Numbered from the stretch's first letter, positions 31,601 through 41,500 are shown. The stretch is 64,000 nt of DNA from Haliea sp. (GCA_016704305.1 JADJAL010000004.1:124001-188000), one strand, 5' to 3'. Notes: generated from the sequence alone by a model not told the origin. Made by a program: numbers and translations.

Positions 31601-31624
31601 CCCCGGCCATCGCCGGGGTTTTTT
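31601..31624 (+). terminator. Intrinsic terminator after rpmBG
   Basis: The stem CCCCGGC (31601-31607) and GCCGGGG (31612-31618) has a four-base loop and is followed directly by TTTTTT. Confidence 0.9.
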
Positions 31625-31672
31625 GCTTGGGGGTGCGCTTTTTCCTGACAGCAGCACAGAAATATCGTCACT

Positions 31673-32485
31673 ATGCCCGAGTTGCCTGAAGTTGAAACAA
31701 CACGCCGGGGCGTCGAACCCCACTGCACAGGCCGCCAGGTTGAGCGCGTCATTGTGCGCGATTCGCGCCTGCGCTGGCCGGTTCCGGACCACCTGGCGTC
31801 TACACTGTCTGGCCAGGACATTGTCGCGGTGGAGCGGCGCGGTAAATACCTGCTCTTTCAAACCGTAACAGGCTATCTGTTGGTACATCTGGGGATGTCC
31901 GGTTCACTGCGGGTCGTTGAGGCTGCGGCGACACCCGGCCGGCATGACCATATAGATGTCCTTCTTGATGGCGACACATGTCTGCGCTATCACGATCCGC
32001 GGCGCTTCGGCTGTTTCCTATGGCAAGCGAAGGGAGGGGAGCACCCGCTGTTAGTCAACCTGGGGCCCGAGCCTCTGTCCGCAGATTTTGATGGCCTGCT
32101 TTTGTATCGCCTCTCGCGGCGCCGCAAAGGGCCCGTGAAGAGCTTCATCATGGACGGCAAAGTCGTCGTGGGTGTTGGTAATATTTACGCTAATGAAGCC
32201 CTGTTTCTTTCAGGCATTCACCCGGGCCGCGCTGCCGGTCGCATCTCACTGGAGCGCTACCGGCGGCTCGCGCAATGCATAAAGCAAGTGCTTACTTCTG
32301 CTATAGAGCAGGGAGGCACTACTCTGCGAGACTTCGTGGGCGGCGACGGCAAGCCCGGGTACTTTGCGCAGCAGCTCTTTGCTTACGGCCGCTCGGGGCA
32401 GCCCTGCAAGGTCTGCGGCACCTTGCTGCAGGAACGGCGCCTGGGACAGCGCAGTAGTGTCTACTGCGTGACCTGCCAGCGATGA
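31673..32485 (+). CDS. mutM: Formamidopyrimidine-DNA glycosylase
   Basis: Removes 8-oxoguanine and related lesions and nicks the DNA. The 270-residue protein begins [17 protein letters not shown], with the catalytic Pro2 and Glu3. It has RRGKYLLF with the conserved Lys, [24 protein letters not shown], and a C-terminal zinc finger CKVCGTLLQ with YCVTCQR. It follows the rpmBG terminator, and rpmBG-mutM order is common. Confidence 0.95.
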   Translation: MPELPEVETTRRGVEPHCTGRQVERVIVRDSRLRWPVPDHLASTLSGQDIVAVERRGKYLLFQTVTGYLLVHLGMSGSLRVVEAAATPGRHDHIDVLLDGDTCLRYHDPRRFGCFLWQAKGGEHPLLVNLGPEPLSADFDGLLLYRLSRRRKGPVKSFIMDGKVVVGVGNIYANEALFLSGIHPGRAAGRISLERYRRLAQCIKQVLTSAIEQGGTTLRDFVGGDGKPGYFAQQLFAYGRSGQPCKVCGTLLQERRLGQRSSVYCVTCQR

Positions 32486-32536
32486 ACAGGCTACACTAAT
32501 AAAAAGGGGAACGGGCAAAGGTCCGGGAGTGTAATT

Positions 32537-32908
32537 ATGAAAATAATAGTAAGGGTACGTCGAGCTACGGTTGCACTGATGGTGAGTTGTCTGTTGCTCC
32601 CGCAAATGCTGTGGGCAGAAGAGGCGATTGACGAGAGTCCCAACGAGTGGGCGATGGCGGGAGACCTGCTGGTGGCCAGGCCCATCGGGGTGGCGCTGAC
32701 AGTTGGCGGTGCGGCGGTATGGTTGGTGAGCCTGCCTTTCACTCTGCTGGCAGGCAATGCCAGTGAAGCGGCGGGCACTCTGATCGGCGGGCCGGTAGAG
32801 ACCACCTTCATGCGCTGCCTCGGCTGCCGAAATCCAGGGTATTCCGGTAAGGACGCAGAGGCGATCAAACGGCAGCAGGAAAGAGCGGCAGCAGACGCCG
32901 GCTCCTGA
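32537..32908 (+). CDS. Small secreted/membrane protein of unknown function
   Basis: The 123-residue product has a signal peptide (ATVALMVSCLLLPQMLWAEE), then RPIGVALTVGGAAVWLVSLP, a glycine-rich hydrophobic stretch that could be a membrane hairpin, then GGPVETTFMRCLGCRNPGYS and a charged tail. Similar small proteins in related bacteria are given unsupported names such as multidrug transporter. I do not know its function. Confidence 0.7.
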   Translation: MKIIVRVRRATVALMVSCLLLPQMLWAEEAIDESPNEWAMAGDLLVARPIGVALTVGGAAVWLVSLPFTLLAGNASEAAGTLIGGPVETTFMRCLGCRNPGYSGKDAEAIKRQQERAAADAGS

Positions 32909-32937
32909 AACTGGTGCCGACGCAGCCTGACGGACGG

Positions 32938-33444
<507 letters not shown>

Positions 33445-33508
33445 TTAAGGACGGTGGATGGTAAACAATTTGTCGGGGGGCGACAATGCGGCGCCGCGAG
33501 CAGGAACA

Positions 33509-34111
33509 CTAGCACAGCGTATTATCGGTCTTGGCATAGTCAAACAGTCGGTACGTCACTCCCCCCGCGATTTTTTCGCGCCGGAGGTTCAACCCGGAAG
33601 GAAATGTCAGCGGTGTTTCTGTCGCGGATGTCTCTACATAGACGAGGGCAGTGCTGTTTAACAATCGAGAGTCCGCCAATGACGCACACACCGCCTCCAC
33701 CATCTGCAACTTGAATGGTGGGTCGATGAATACGATGTCGTACGGCAGGGTGCCCTGCTGCAGGAACTGCTGCGCGCTGACTAGGTGACAAGCGCCTGCG
33801 TGCTCGGCACCCAGAGTCCGCAGATGCTCTGAGATCTGCGCCAGGGCCGCTCCATTGGTATCCACAAAATCGCAATACACAGCACCGCGGGACAACGCTT
33901 CAAGCCCCAACGCGCCACTACCGGCAAATAAATCCGCGCAGCGAGCGCCTTCAATAAAGGGGGCGAGCCAGTTAAACAGAGTCTCGCGGATACGATCGCC
34001 CGTAGGGCGCAGTCCATCTGCAGGAGTGAAACTAAGTTTGCGGCCGCGCCAACGGCCACCGATAATGCGCACCTGTCGCTGCTTGCCCGCTCGACTCGCT
34101 GGTCCTGACAT
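33509..34111 (-). CDS. rsmD: 16S rRNA m2G966 methyltransferase
   Basis: Methylates G966 of 16S rRNA. The 200-residue product has VRIIGGRWRGRKLSFTPADG, LRPTGDRIRETLFNWL, the SAM motif CADLFAGSGALGLEALSRGA, and the catalytic DIVFIDPPF (NPPF-type motif). It is divergent from ftsY, a common arrangement. Confidence 0.95.
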   Translation of the reverse strand: MSGPASRAGKQRQVRIIGGRWRGRKLSFTPADGLRPTGDRIRETLFNWLAPFIEGARCADLFAGSGALGLEALSRGAVYCDFVDTNGAALAQISEHLRTLGAEHAGACHLVSAQQFLQQGTLPYDIVFIDPPFKLQMVEAVCASLADSRLLNSTALVYVETSATETPLTFPSGLNLRREKIAGGVTYRLFDYAKTDNTLC

Positions 34112-34188
34112 TTCGTGGCTTTATCCAAGGGTGTTACGATAGGCGCCTTCCCAGGCGTGCGTTTTGCACACACTTTAGCACGACACTT

Positions 34189-35328
34189 ATGAAATTTTTT
34201 AAACGTAAAAAACCGGTTGAAATCAAGGAGCCATTGGCTGAGGCAACACCGAATGCGGAGCAGCACGAGGGGCCTGTCGAAAGCCTGTCGGTAGCAGCGC
34301 TGCCAATCGATCCCGTGCCTGCTGCAGTCATTCCGGATGAGCCGCCGACAATTGAAGTTCCAGCGGTCAAACAGAAAGCATCCGCGCAACAGGTGAAAGC
34401 TGGATTTTTCTCCCGCTTGCGCCGCGGCCTGGGTCGCACCAGCGACAATCTCGTGCAGGGACTGGGCAACCTGTTCCTGGGTCGCAAGGAAATTAACGCC
34501 GAGCTGTTCGACGAAATTGAATCCCGCCTGTTAATGGCCGACGTGGGCGTGGATGCCACGCTGGAGATAATCCAGCGACTGACGCAGCGCGTAACCCGCA
34601 AGGAATTGACGAAGCCGGATGCCCTTTACGCTGCGTTGCGGGAGGAACTGTTGGCGCTGCTGCGACCCTGCGAGCAGCCGCTTGACGTTCAGGGGCATCA
34701 GCCGTATGTCATCCTGATGGTGGGCGTGAACGGTGTCGGCAAAACCACCACGATTGGCAAGCTGGCCAAGCACTATATTGCCGAGGGACGTTCAGTGATG
34801 CTCGCCGCCGGCGACACGTTTCGGGCCGCCGCTGTAGAGCAACTGCAGGTCTGGGGCGAGCGCAACGACGTCACGGTAGTGGCCCAGCACACCGGCGCGG
34901 ACAGCGCCTCTGTCCTGTTCGATGCATTACAAGCAGCGCGGGCGCGCAAGGTGGACGTGTTGATCGCCGACACAGCCGGTCGCCTGCACAATAAAGACAA
35001 CCTGATGGAAGAGCTGAAGAAAGTAGTGCGGGTGCTGGGCAAACTCGATCCCTGTGCGCCGCATGAAGTAATGCTGGTGCTGGACGCCGGTACCGGGCAA
35101 AACGCGCTGGCGCAGGCCGAGCATTTCCAACAGTGGGTTGGGGTTTCTGGCATCACCCTGACGAAACTGGATGGCACCGCCAAGGGCGGGATTATTTTTG
35201 CGATCGCCAAAAAGCTGCAGCTGCCGATTCGCTTTATTGGCGTGGGCGAAGCACTGGAAGATCTGCGTCCTTTCCAGGCAGAACCGTTTATAGAAGCACT
35301 GTTTGCCGTGGACAATGCCTCTGCATGA
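34189..35328 (+). CDS. ftsY: Signal recognition particle receptor FtsY
   Basis: SRP-dependent GTPase that docks ribosomes at the membrane. The 379-residue protein has an acidic A domain (about 1-75), then N and G domains with the G1 loop MVGVNGVGKTTTIGKLAKHY, the DTAGRLHNKDNLMEELKK motif, TKLDGTAKGG and GVGEALEDLRPFQ. The stop overlaps the ftsE start (ATGA), giving a coupled ftsYEX operon. Confidence 0.95.
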   Translation: MKFFKRKKPVEIKEPLAEATPNAEQHEGPVESLSVAALPIDPVPAAVIPDEPPTIEVPAVKQKASAQQVKAGFFSRLRRGLGRTSDNLVQGLGNLFLGRKEINAELFDEIESRLLMADVGVDATLEIIQRLTQRVTRKELTKPDALYAALREELLALLRPCEQPLDVQGHQPYVILMVGVNGVGKTTTIGKLAKHYIAEGRSVMLAAGDTFRAAAVEQLQVWGERNDVTVVAQHTGADSASVLFDALQAARARKVDVLIADTAGRLHNKDNLMEELKKVVRVLGKLDPCAPHEVMLVLDAGTGQNALAQAEHFQQWVGVSGITLTKLDGTAKGGIIFAIAKKLQLPIRFIGVGEALEDLRPFQAEPFIEALFAVDNASA

Positions 35329-35991
35329 TCACCTTCGACAGGGTCAGCAAGCGCTATGATGGCGGGCACGATGCGCTGCGTGAAATCAGCGTCCACATTG
35401 ATCGCGAAGAACTGGTTTTCCCTCACGGGTCACTCCGGCGCCGGCAAGAGTACGCTGTTGCGACTGCTCATGCTGATGGAGCGACCCACTCGTGGTCAGG
35501 TGATTGTAGATGGTCAAGATCTGGCTGCAGTGCGCTCCCGCGCAATACCGAAGCACCGTCGCAATATCGGTGTCGTGTTTCAAAATCACCAGCTGCTGTT
35601 TGATCGCACCGTTTTCGATAACGTGGCGCTGCCCCTGATCATTGGCGGTTATGAACACCGCGAGATCGGCAGGCGTGTACGCGCCGCGCTGGACAAGGTG
35701 GGCTTGCTGAATCGGGAGGGAGCCATGCCCATCGCATTGTCCGGAGGCGAGCAGCAGCGTGTGGGTATCGCCAGGGCCGTCGTCGGCAAGCCCAAAATAC
35801 TGCTGGCGGACGAACCAACCGGCAATCTCGACCCGAACCTCTCCGCGGAAGTGATGAACCTGTTCGAGCAGTTTAACCAGGTGGGCGTGACCGTGTTGAT
35901 TGCCAGCCATGACCTGGTGCTGATTTCCCGCCTGCACCACCGCATTATCACGCTGCGCCAGGGGTGCCTGGTCAGCGGTAATTCGCAGTGA
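35325..35991 (+). pseudogene. ftsE: Cell division ATP-binding protein FtsE, frameshifted
   Basis: ABC ATPase that with FtsX couples division to periplasmic amidase activation. MITFDRVSKRYDGGHDALRE to REELVF is in one frame. LTGHSGAGKSTLLRLLMLME and the rest (ALSGGEQQRVGIARAVVGKP, LLADEPTGNLDPN) are in another. The break is at CCC 35420-35422, where one base too many splits the frame just before the Walker A motif. The start overlaps the ftsY stop and the stop overlaps the ftsX start. Confidence 0.9.
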
Positions 35992-36971
35992 TGGGGCGCA
36001 AGGAGGCGCAGCGGCGGAAGGACGGCGCCCGCACCAGCAAAACGACCCTGCTGGACCAGCTCAATGCCTGGCTGCAACACCACCGCCTGTCCGCGGCGGA
36101 CAGCCTGGTGCGCGTGCTCGACAATCCGGGCTCCAGCCTGCTTACCTGGCTGGTCATAGGCACCGCCCTAGCACTGCCTGTCGGACTGAATGTGGCGCTG
36201 GATAATGTCAGCAAGGTGAGCACAGGCTGGGAGAGTCCTGCCCAGATTTCGCTGTTTCTGCAAAACGGGGTTGCCGATGACAGGGCGAAGCAGCTCCTGG
36301 CCGAGCTGTCCGCGCGTGAAGATGTGAGGGAGACGCGGTTCATCTCTCGCGAGGAGGCGCTGGATGAGTTCCGCGATCTCTCGGGGTTTGCGGACGTGCT
36401 GGCCAATTTGGATGAAAATCCCCTGCCCGACCTGATCCTGGTCACGCCCAAACCCACCCTTGACGAGCCGGCGGTATCGGCGCTGCGCGCTGCGCTCGAG
36501 CAAAATGCGGATGTGGCGGAGGCGGTGCTGGACATGGCGTGGCTACAGCGGCTCAACTCGTTGATGGAGCTCAGTCGTCGGGTTGTTCTGGCGGTCGGTG
36601 GCCTGCTGGTTGTCGGCGTACTGTTGATCCTGGGCAACACCATTCGACTGGCTATTGAAAGCCGCCGCGACGAAATCCTTATCGTGAAATTGGTAGGCGG
36701 CAGCAACGGCTTCGTGAGGCGACCTTTCTTGTATACGGGGCTGTGGTATGGCGTTGGCGGAGGCGTGCTGGCCGCCCTGCTGGTATCGGCCGCACTGTGG
36801 TATCTGGAAGAGCCTATCGGTGAGCTGGCGATGCTTTACGAGAGCGCGTTTTACCTGACTGGATTGGGGATTATGGGCGCTTTGAACCTGATTATTCTGG
36901 GCGGAATTCTGGGGCTGGCCGGCGCGTGGCTGGCGGTTTCGCGGCATCTGGTTCACATTGAGCCACAATAG
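35991..36971 (+). CDS. ftsX: Cell division protein FtsX
   Basis: Membrane partner of FtsE, with four helices and a periplasmic domain. The 326-residue protein has a basic cytoplasmic start, a first helix (LLTWLVIGTALALPVGLNVA), a periplasmic part (LFLQNGVADDRAKQLLAEL), a helix near residue 195 (VVLAVGGLLVVGVLLILG) and two C-terminal helices. The start is ATG 35991, though GTG 35988 is possible. The ATG overlaps the ftsE stop. Confidence 0.92.
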   Translation: MGRKEAQRRKDGARTSKTTLLDQLNAWLQHHRLSAADSLVRVLDNPGSSLLTWLVIGTALALPVGLNVALDNVSKVSTGWESPAQISLFLQNGVADDRAKQLLAELSAREDVRETRFISREEALDEFRDLSGFADVLANLDENPLPDLILVTPKPTLDEPAVSALRAALEQNADVAEAVLDMAWLQRLNSLMELSRRVVLAVGGLLVVGVLLILGNTIRLAIESRRDEILIVKLVGGSNGFVRRPFLYTGLWYGVGGGVLAALLVSAALWYLEEPIGELAMLYESAFYLTGLGIMGALNLIILGGILGLAGAWLAVSRHLVHIEPQ

Positions 36972-37063
36972 GCAATTGATCAAACGGGCGTATTCCGTGG
37001 GTAACTTTTTGATTATAAAGAATTAAATTGCATTTTCTTATGCCAGACTGAACTAATCCGGAA

Positions 37064-37090
37064 TTAGCACTCTAACGTATTGAGTGCTAA
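37064..37090. promoter_or_regulatory. CIRCE operator (HrcA site) upstream of rpoH
   Basis: TTAGCACTC (37064-37072), nine bases TAACGTATT (37073-37081), then GAGTGCTAA (37082-37090), identical to the consensus CIRCE inverted repeat bound by the repressor HrcA. It ends 31 bases before the rpoH ATG at 37122, inside the probable mRNA leader. Confidence 0.9.
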
Positions 37091-37121
37091 TATTGGCACG
37101 GACTTTTCAGAGGGTCATAAA

Positions 37122-37976
37122 ATGACAAAAGGCTTGTTGCCCGTGGATCAGATGGTGCCTGGAGCCAATCTGCCAGCCTATGTGCAGGCAGTCAGCTCCA
37201 TTCCGGTGCTCAGCGTGGAACGCGAACGCGAGTTGGCGGACGATCTTTTTTACAACCAGAATTTGCAGGCAGCCCGCGAACTGGTGATGTCGCACCTGCG
37301 CTTCGTGGTGCACATTGCGCGCAGCTACTCAGGTTATGGCCTGTCCGAGGCGGACCTGATACAGGAAGGCAACGTCGGCCTGATGAAGGCAGTCAAGCGC
37401 TTCAACCCGGAGAAGGGTGTTCGTCTGGTGTCGTTCGCGGTGCACTGGATCAAGGCGGAAATGCACGAGTTCATCCTGCGCAACTGGCGCATCGTGAAAG
37501 TGGCGACCACCAAGGCGCAACGCAAATTGTTCTTTAACCTGCGCGGTGCCAAGAAATCACTGTCCTGGTTAAGCAGCGAAGAGGCGCAGGCCATTGCTGA
37601 AGACCTGGGCGTGGATGTGCGGGAAGTACAGCGCATGGAAGGCCGACTGAGCAGCCGCGATCTCGGCTACGATCAGCCCGTCGACGCCGATGATGACGAG
37701 TCCTGGCAGTCGCCCCAGTATTACCTGGAAGATCACAGCGCGGACCCCTCGGTGATACTCGAATCCAGTGATTGGCAGGACAGCAGCGAGACGCAGCTGC
37801 ACACTGCGATGTCCGCATTGGACGAACGCAGTCGCGATATCCTGTCGCAGCGCTGGTTGGCGGATAAAAAAGCGACCCTGCACGACCTGGCGGCACAGTA
37901 CAGCGTCTCAGCGGAGCGCATCCGCCAGTTGGAACAGAGTGCGATGGAAAAATTGCGCGTGGCCATCTCGGTCTAA
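37122..37976 (+). CDS. rpoH: RNA polymerase heat-shock sigma factor (sigma32)
   Basis: Directs polymerase to heat-shock promoters. The 284-residue protein begins MTKGLLPVDQMVPGANLPAY and has region 2 (HLRFVVHIARSYSGYGLSEA, DLIQEGNVGLMKAVKRFNPE, RLVSFAVHWIKAEMHEFILR) with the RpoH-box-like SLSWLSSEEAQ, and region 4 (VSAERIRQLEQSAMEKLR). The AGAGGG ribosome site precedes the ATG at 37122. An in-frame start at 37080 would begin inside the CIRCE and is rejected. It follows ftsX, a conserved order. Confidence 0.95.
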   Translation: MTKGLLPVDQMVPGANLPAYVQAVSSIPVLSVERERELADDLFYNQNLQAARELVMSHLRFVVHIARSYSGYGLSEADLIQEGNVGLMKAVKRFNPEKGVRLVSFAVHWIKAEMHEFILRNWRIVKVATTKAQRKLFFNLRGAKKSLSWLSSEEAQAIAEDLGVDVREVQRMEGRLSSRDLGYDQPVDADDDESWQSPQYYLEDHSADPSVILESSDWQDSSETQLHTAMSALDERSRDILSQRWLADKKATLHDLAAQYSVSAERIRQLEQSAMEKLRVAISV

Positions 37977-37988
37977 CGCCCCTGCCAC

Positions 37989-38009
37989 GGAGGCGGGCTC
38001 ACCGCCTCC
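37989..38009 (+). terminator. Hairpin after rpoH, no T-run
   Basis: GGAGGCGG (37989-37996) and CCGCCTCC (38002-38009) form an eight-base-pair stem with a five-base loop 13 bases after the rpoH stop. No T-run follows, so it may be a weak or factor-dependent terminator or an mRNA-stabilising hairpin. Confidence 0.4.
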
Positions 38010-38025
38010 CGATTGCGATTCGACC

Positions 38026-38403
38026 ATGGCGAAAGTATTCATTACCCTGGCTTCCCTCAGCGGCATGTTGGCTGTCATGCTCGGCGCGTTTGGCGCGCAC
38101 GCATTGAAGGGCAGGCTGGATGACTACGCCCTCGGTGTTTTCCAAACGGCCGTCCAGTACCACTTCTATCACAGCTTCGCGCTACTGGCCGTCGGAATTC
38201 TGGCGCTGAGCCAACCACAAACCGCGCTGTTGAAAAGCAGCGGCTGGCTATTCCTGCTCGGCATCCTGGTTTTCTCCGGCAGTCTCTACCTGCTCAGCAT
38301 TACGGGCGTGCGCTGGCTCGGAGCCGTCACACCGCTTGGCGGCCTGGCGTTTATCGCCGGCTGGGCTTGCCTGGCTGCCACGGGTTGGAAATTGCTGGTC
38401 TGA
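38026..38403 (+). CDS. DUF423 family membrane protein
   Basis: The 125-residue product has the typical DUF423 start MAKVFITLASLSGMLAVMLG with AFGAHALKG and four hydrophobic segments, including HFYHSFALLAVGIL and FSGSLYLLSITGV. It is predicted to be an inner-membrane protein of unknown function. It ends 20 bases before trmB. Confidence 0.88.
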   Translation: MAKVFITLASLSGMLAVMLGAFGAHALKGRLDDYALGVFQTAVQYHFYHSFALLAVGILALSQPQTALLKSSGWLFLLGILVFSGSLYLLSITGVRWLGAVTPLGGLAFIAGWACLAATGWKLLV

Positions 38404-38423
38404 GCCGGACGCAGGGGCATCGC

Positions 38424-39110
38424 ATGACAGTTCCAGACGATCGGCAGCGCATCCGCAGCTATGTGTTGCGCACAGGCCGCATGACCCCGGCGCAGCGGCG
38501 CGCCTATGCAGAAGGCTGGCAGCGCTGGGGCATCGAGTACGACGCCAACGCCCTGGACTTCAATACGCTGTTTGGCCGTCACGGTCCGTGCGTGCTGGAG
38601 ATTGGTTTCGGCATGGGGCAGTCCCTGGCGGAAATGGCGCAGGCCAACCCGGACGCCAATTTTATCGGCATCGAGGTACACCGGCCCGGGGTGGGCAGGC
38701 TACTGCACACAATCGCCGAGCGCGACATCGGAAACATCCGCGTGTATTGCCACGATGCCGTCGAAATCTTGCGAGACTGCATACCGGATGCCGCGCTGGA
38801 TACCGTGCAGGTTTTCTTTCCTGACCCCTGGCACAAAAAACGGCACAACAAGCGCCGCTTGATACAGCCCGAATTCGTCGCACAACTGGTACGCAAGCTG
38901 AGGCCCGGTGGCACGCTGCACCTGGCGACAGACTGGGAAGATTATGCGCAGCAGATGATGCTGGTGCTGAGCGGTGCCGAAGGCTTGTCGAATACCCGTG
39001 GCGAAGGCGAATTTTCCCCGCGGCCCGAGCAGCGGCCGCTCACGAAGTTTGAACTGCGCGGGGAACGGCTTGGGCATGGGGTTTGGGATTTGGTCTTCTC
39101 TCGGAATTGA
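38424..39110 (+). CDS. trmB: tRNA (guanine-N7-)-methyltransferase
   Basis: Makes m7G46 in tRNA. The 228-residue protein has SYVLRTGRMTPAQRRA, the SAM motif VLEIGFGMGQSLAEMAQANP, FIGIEVHRPGVGRLL, and the TrmB signature VQVFFPDPWHKKRHNKRRLI. The ATG at 38424 (MTVPDDRQRIRSY) was chosen over a longer in-frame start at 38367 that lies in the DUF423 gene. Confidence 0.94.
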   Translation: MTVPDDRQRIRSYVLRTGRMTPAQRRAYAEGWQRWGIEYDANALDFNTLFGRHGPCVLEIGFGMGQSLAEMAQANPDANFIGIEVHRPGVGRLLHTIAERDIGNIRVYCHDAVEILRDCIPDAALDTVQVFFPDPWHKKRHNKRRLIQPEFVAQLVRKLRPGGTLHLATDWEDYAQQMMLVLSGAEGLSNTRGEGEFSPRPEQRPLTKFELRGERLGHGVWDLVFSRN

Positions 39111-39147
39111 TCACTTGGTCGGGGTTTATGGAATGCGGAAGTCCGTC

Positions 39148-39260
39148 GCTACGATTCTGTAAGTCCTTGGCCCTGGACACGCCGTGAACCCGTCCATGGG
39201 GGCTTGAGCTCGGCGTCCTGCCTCGCACAGTCCAGGGCCAAGGACTTACAGAATCGTAGC
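39148..39260 (+). repeat. Palindromic element C: third member of the variable-arm family
   Basis: Left arm 39148-39178 is the exact reverse complement of right arm 39230-39260 (31 bp). The 51-nt interior has the hairpins CCC-GTCCAT-GGG (starting near 39189) and GGC-GTCCT-GCC (near 39212), and aligns with the cores of elements A and B (GTCCATGG, AGCTCGGC, TCGCACA). The arms differ from both. It lies between convergent trmB and hemW, again in an intergenic tail-to-tail gap. Confidence 0.85.
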
Positions 39261-39317
39261 TGGCTTGGTACCAAGTTCCAGAATTGTTGCTGCAGTGTGA
39301 TGCGGAATCTGTCGAGA

Positions 39318-40454
39318 TCACGTAAAGAAATTACTAACAACATCATCCAGAAAGCGCCGACCCAATTCGGTGGTTTTGACTACAACCCCGTCGCAGGTCA
39401 ACAACTCGCGCTCGCACAATAACTGCACCTGCGGCGCTACCGATTCAGCTTTCAGGCCGGTGCGGGCTGCGAACTGCGGCAGTGTAAACCCGTCATTCAG
39501 TCGCAGCGCATTCATCATAAACTCACCGGCAATATCGTTGCGCTCCAGCGTATGGCGACTGCCGACAAAATTACCCGGAGCTGCAACCATATAGTCCTGC
39601 GGCTGCCGTCGTTTGGAATAACGACGGATGCGGCCGTCGGCAAACGTGATCTTGCCGTGTGCGCCCGCGCCTATGCCCAGGTAATCACCAAACGACCAGT
39701 AATTGCGGTTGTGGCGGCAGTTGAAGCCCGGTTTGCTGTAGGCGGATACCTCGTATTGCGCATAGCCATTGTCTGCCAGCAATTGCTCGCCGCGCTGCTG
39801 GATGTCCGCGAGCTCGTCCTCCACAGGCAGTCGCGGCGGACGCTTGTGAAATACGGTATTCGGCTCGATCGTCAATTGGTACCAGGACAGGTGCGCGGGC
39901 GCGAAGCTGATCGCGGTGAGCAGGTCGTTTTCAGCGCCGCGCAGTGACTGCCCGGGGAGTCCGTGCATCAGATCCAGGTTGACGCTGTCGAAGCCCGCAG
40001 CGCGCGCAAACTCTATCGCGGCCAGGGCCTGGTCGCGGGTGTGCACGCGGCCGAGGGCCTGCAACTGTGCGTCGTCGAAACTCTGTATGCCGAGAGACAG
40101 GCGGTTGATGCCGGCTTCCCTGAATGCGCGGAATTTGTCCGCCTCCGCGCTGCCGGGGTTGGCTTCCATCGTCGCTTCCAGTGTCGGCGCGAGCGGGACG
40201 AGCGCCGCTATGCCCAGCAGTAACTGGCTGATAGCGCTGGCCGAAAACAGGCTGGGCGTGCCGCCGCCGATAAACAGCGTAGCAATCGTCCGACCCTGCA
40301 CCAGGGGCAAGTCATCGCGCAGATCCTGCAGCAGTGCGCGAACGTACTGCTCCTCGGGGATGCTGTGGGACTCGTGGGAATTGAAGTCGCAGTAAGGGCA
40401 TTTGCGCTCGCACCAGGGCAGGTGGATGTACAGCCCTAACGGCGGTAACAGCAT
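39318..40454 (-). CDS. hemW: Radical SAM heme chaperone HemW
   Basis: Radical SAM family protein that binds heme and delivers it to respiratory enzymes. The 378-residue protein has the CX3CX2C cluster motif in WCERKCPYCDFNSHES, the GGGTPSLF motif, NRLSLGIQSF and LDLMHGLPGQ, plus a C-terminal HemN-like domain. It is not the coproporphyrinogen oxidase HemN despite similarity. The start overlaps the rdgB stop. Confidence 0.92.
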   Translation of the reverse strand: MLLPPLGLYIHLPWCERKCPYCDFNSHESHSIPEEQYVRALLQDLRDDLPLVQGRTIATLFIGGGTPSLFSASAISQLLLGIAALVPLAPTLEATMEANPGSAEADKFRAFREAGINRLSLGIQSFDDAQLQALGRVHTRDQALAAIEFARAAGFDSVNLDLMHGLPGQSLRGAENDLLTAISFAPAHLSWYQLTIEPNTVFHKRPPRLPVEDELADIQQRGEQLLADNGYAQYEVSAYSKPGFNCRHNRNYWSFGDYLGIGAGAHGKITFADGRIRRYSKRRQPQDYMVAAPGNFVGSRHTLERNDIAGEFMMNALRLNDGFTLPQFAARTGLKAESVAPQVQLLCERELLTCDGVVVKTTELGRRFLDDVVSNFFT

Positions 40455-41059
40455 CAGCGCTGGCGCAGGGCATCGAACAACAGGGCACTGGCTTTTGCCC
40501 GGTGGCTGATGCGATTTTTTATCACGGGTGGCAGTTGTGCCGAGCTGCAGTGGTGTTCGGGCACGTAGAACAACGGGTCATAACCGAAACCGTGCTCGCC
40601 GGCAGGCGCAAACAAAATCGCGCCTTCCCAACTGGCCTGGCAGACCAGCGGCGTTGGATCCAGTGCGTGGCGCATATACACGAGGACGCATTGGAACCTG
40701 GCGCTGCGCTGCGCCTCCGGTACGTCATGCAGCTCCTGCAACAGGCGCGCATTGTTGGCGGCGTCACCGCCACCGGAATAGCGGGCGGAGTAAATGCCGG
40801 GGGCGCCGTTCAGGTAGTCCACTTCCAGGCCAGAGTCATCGGAGATCGCGGGCAACCCACTGTGTGCGGCGGCGGCACGCGCCTTGATAATCGCATTCTC
40901 GACAAAACTCAGGCCGGTTTCCTCCACCTCGGGTACGTTGAACTCGGCCTGCGGCTTCAGTGTGACGCCAAGCGGTGCGAGCACCGCGCCTAGTTCCCGC
41001 AACTTGCCGGCATTCCCGCTGGCCAGCAGCACGGCTTGTTTGCGCACGGGATCAGCCAT
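40454..41059 (-). CDS. rdgB: dITP/XTP pyrophosphatase
   Basis: Cleans non-canonical purine nucleotides from the pool. The 201-residue protein has [20 protein letters not shown] (start of the ITPase fold), [40 protein letters not shown] and [13 protein letters not shown]. The ATG at 41059 overlaps the stop of the DUF4426 gene. A longer in-frame start at 41146 is rejected. Confidence 0.95.
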   Translation of the reverse strand: MADPVRKQAVLLASGNAGKLRELGAVLAPLGVTLKPQAEFNVPEVEETGLSFVENAIIKARAAAAHSGLPAISDDSGLEVDYLNGAPGIYSARYSGGGDAANNARLLQELHDVPEAQRSARFQCVLVYMRHALDPTPLVCQASWEGAILFAPAGEHGFGYDPLFYVPEHHCSSAQLPPVIKNRISHRAKASALLFDALRQR

Positions 41060-41499
41060 CAATTGATATACAGCTGATGCTTGAATTTGTACGTGTAGCT
41101 CTGCGTAGCGCCCTCGGGTCGAAATTCGATCTCGAAGAAGCGCCACTCCTCATTGATAAACGAAAACTCCGCGATGTAGTAAATGGCGTCGCCCTCGCGA
41201 ATCTCGCGGAACTCCAGGGCCTGCTGCTGCATCAGATCCGAGGTGCGGCCCTGTAATTCCATAGCGCGCGCTTTACTGCCATCCGCCAGGTTCTCGCGCA
41301 CTGCGACATTTAGAATCGCGCGCTTCTCGCCGCGAGTGATGCCGTAGGTGGCGGCGACAGTCGGGTCCAGGAACGTGGTATTCACCACACTGTAATGCAG
41401 CTCAAAGGGGCCGAACGTTTCCGTCTGCTGCGCCAGTACCAGGCCGGGGAGCAATGCCAGCCATAGCGCCACGGTACGAATGAACACACAAGGACGCAT
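41059..41499 (-). CDS. DUF4426 periplasmic protein
   Basis: The 146-residue product has a signal peptide ([18 protein letters not shown]) then [20 protein letters not shown] and [20 protein letters not shown], typical of DUF4426. The start at 41499 (MRPCVFIRT) gives the signal peptide. Longer in-frame starts do not. It sits between metW and rdgB, as in Pseudomonas. Function unknown. Confidence 0.85.
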   Translation of the reverse strand: MRPCVFIRTVALWLALLPGLVLAQQTETFGPFELHYSVVNTTFLDPTVAATYGITRGEKRAILNVAVRENLADGSKARAMELQGRTSDLMQQQALEFREIREGDAIYYIAEFSFINEEWRFFEIEFRPEGATQSYTYKFKHQLYIN

Positions 41500-41500
41500 G

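Noticed and set aside
37080..37121. Earlier in-frame rpoH start
   Set aside because: It would begin inside the CIRCE operator; the ATG at 37122 has a ribosome site and the RpoH N-terminus.
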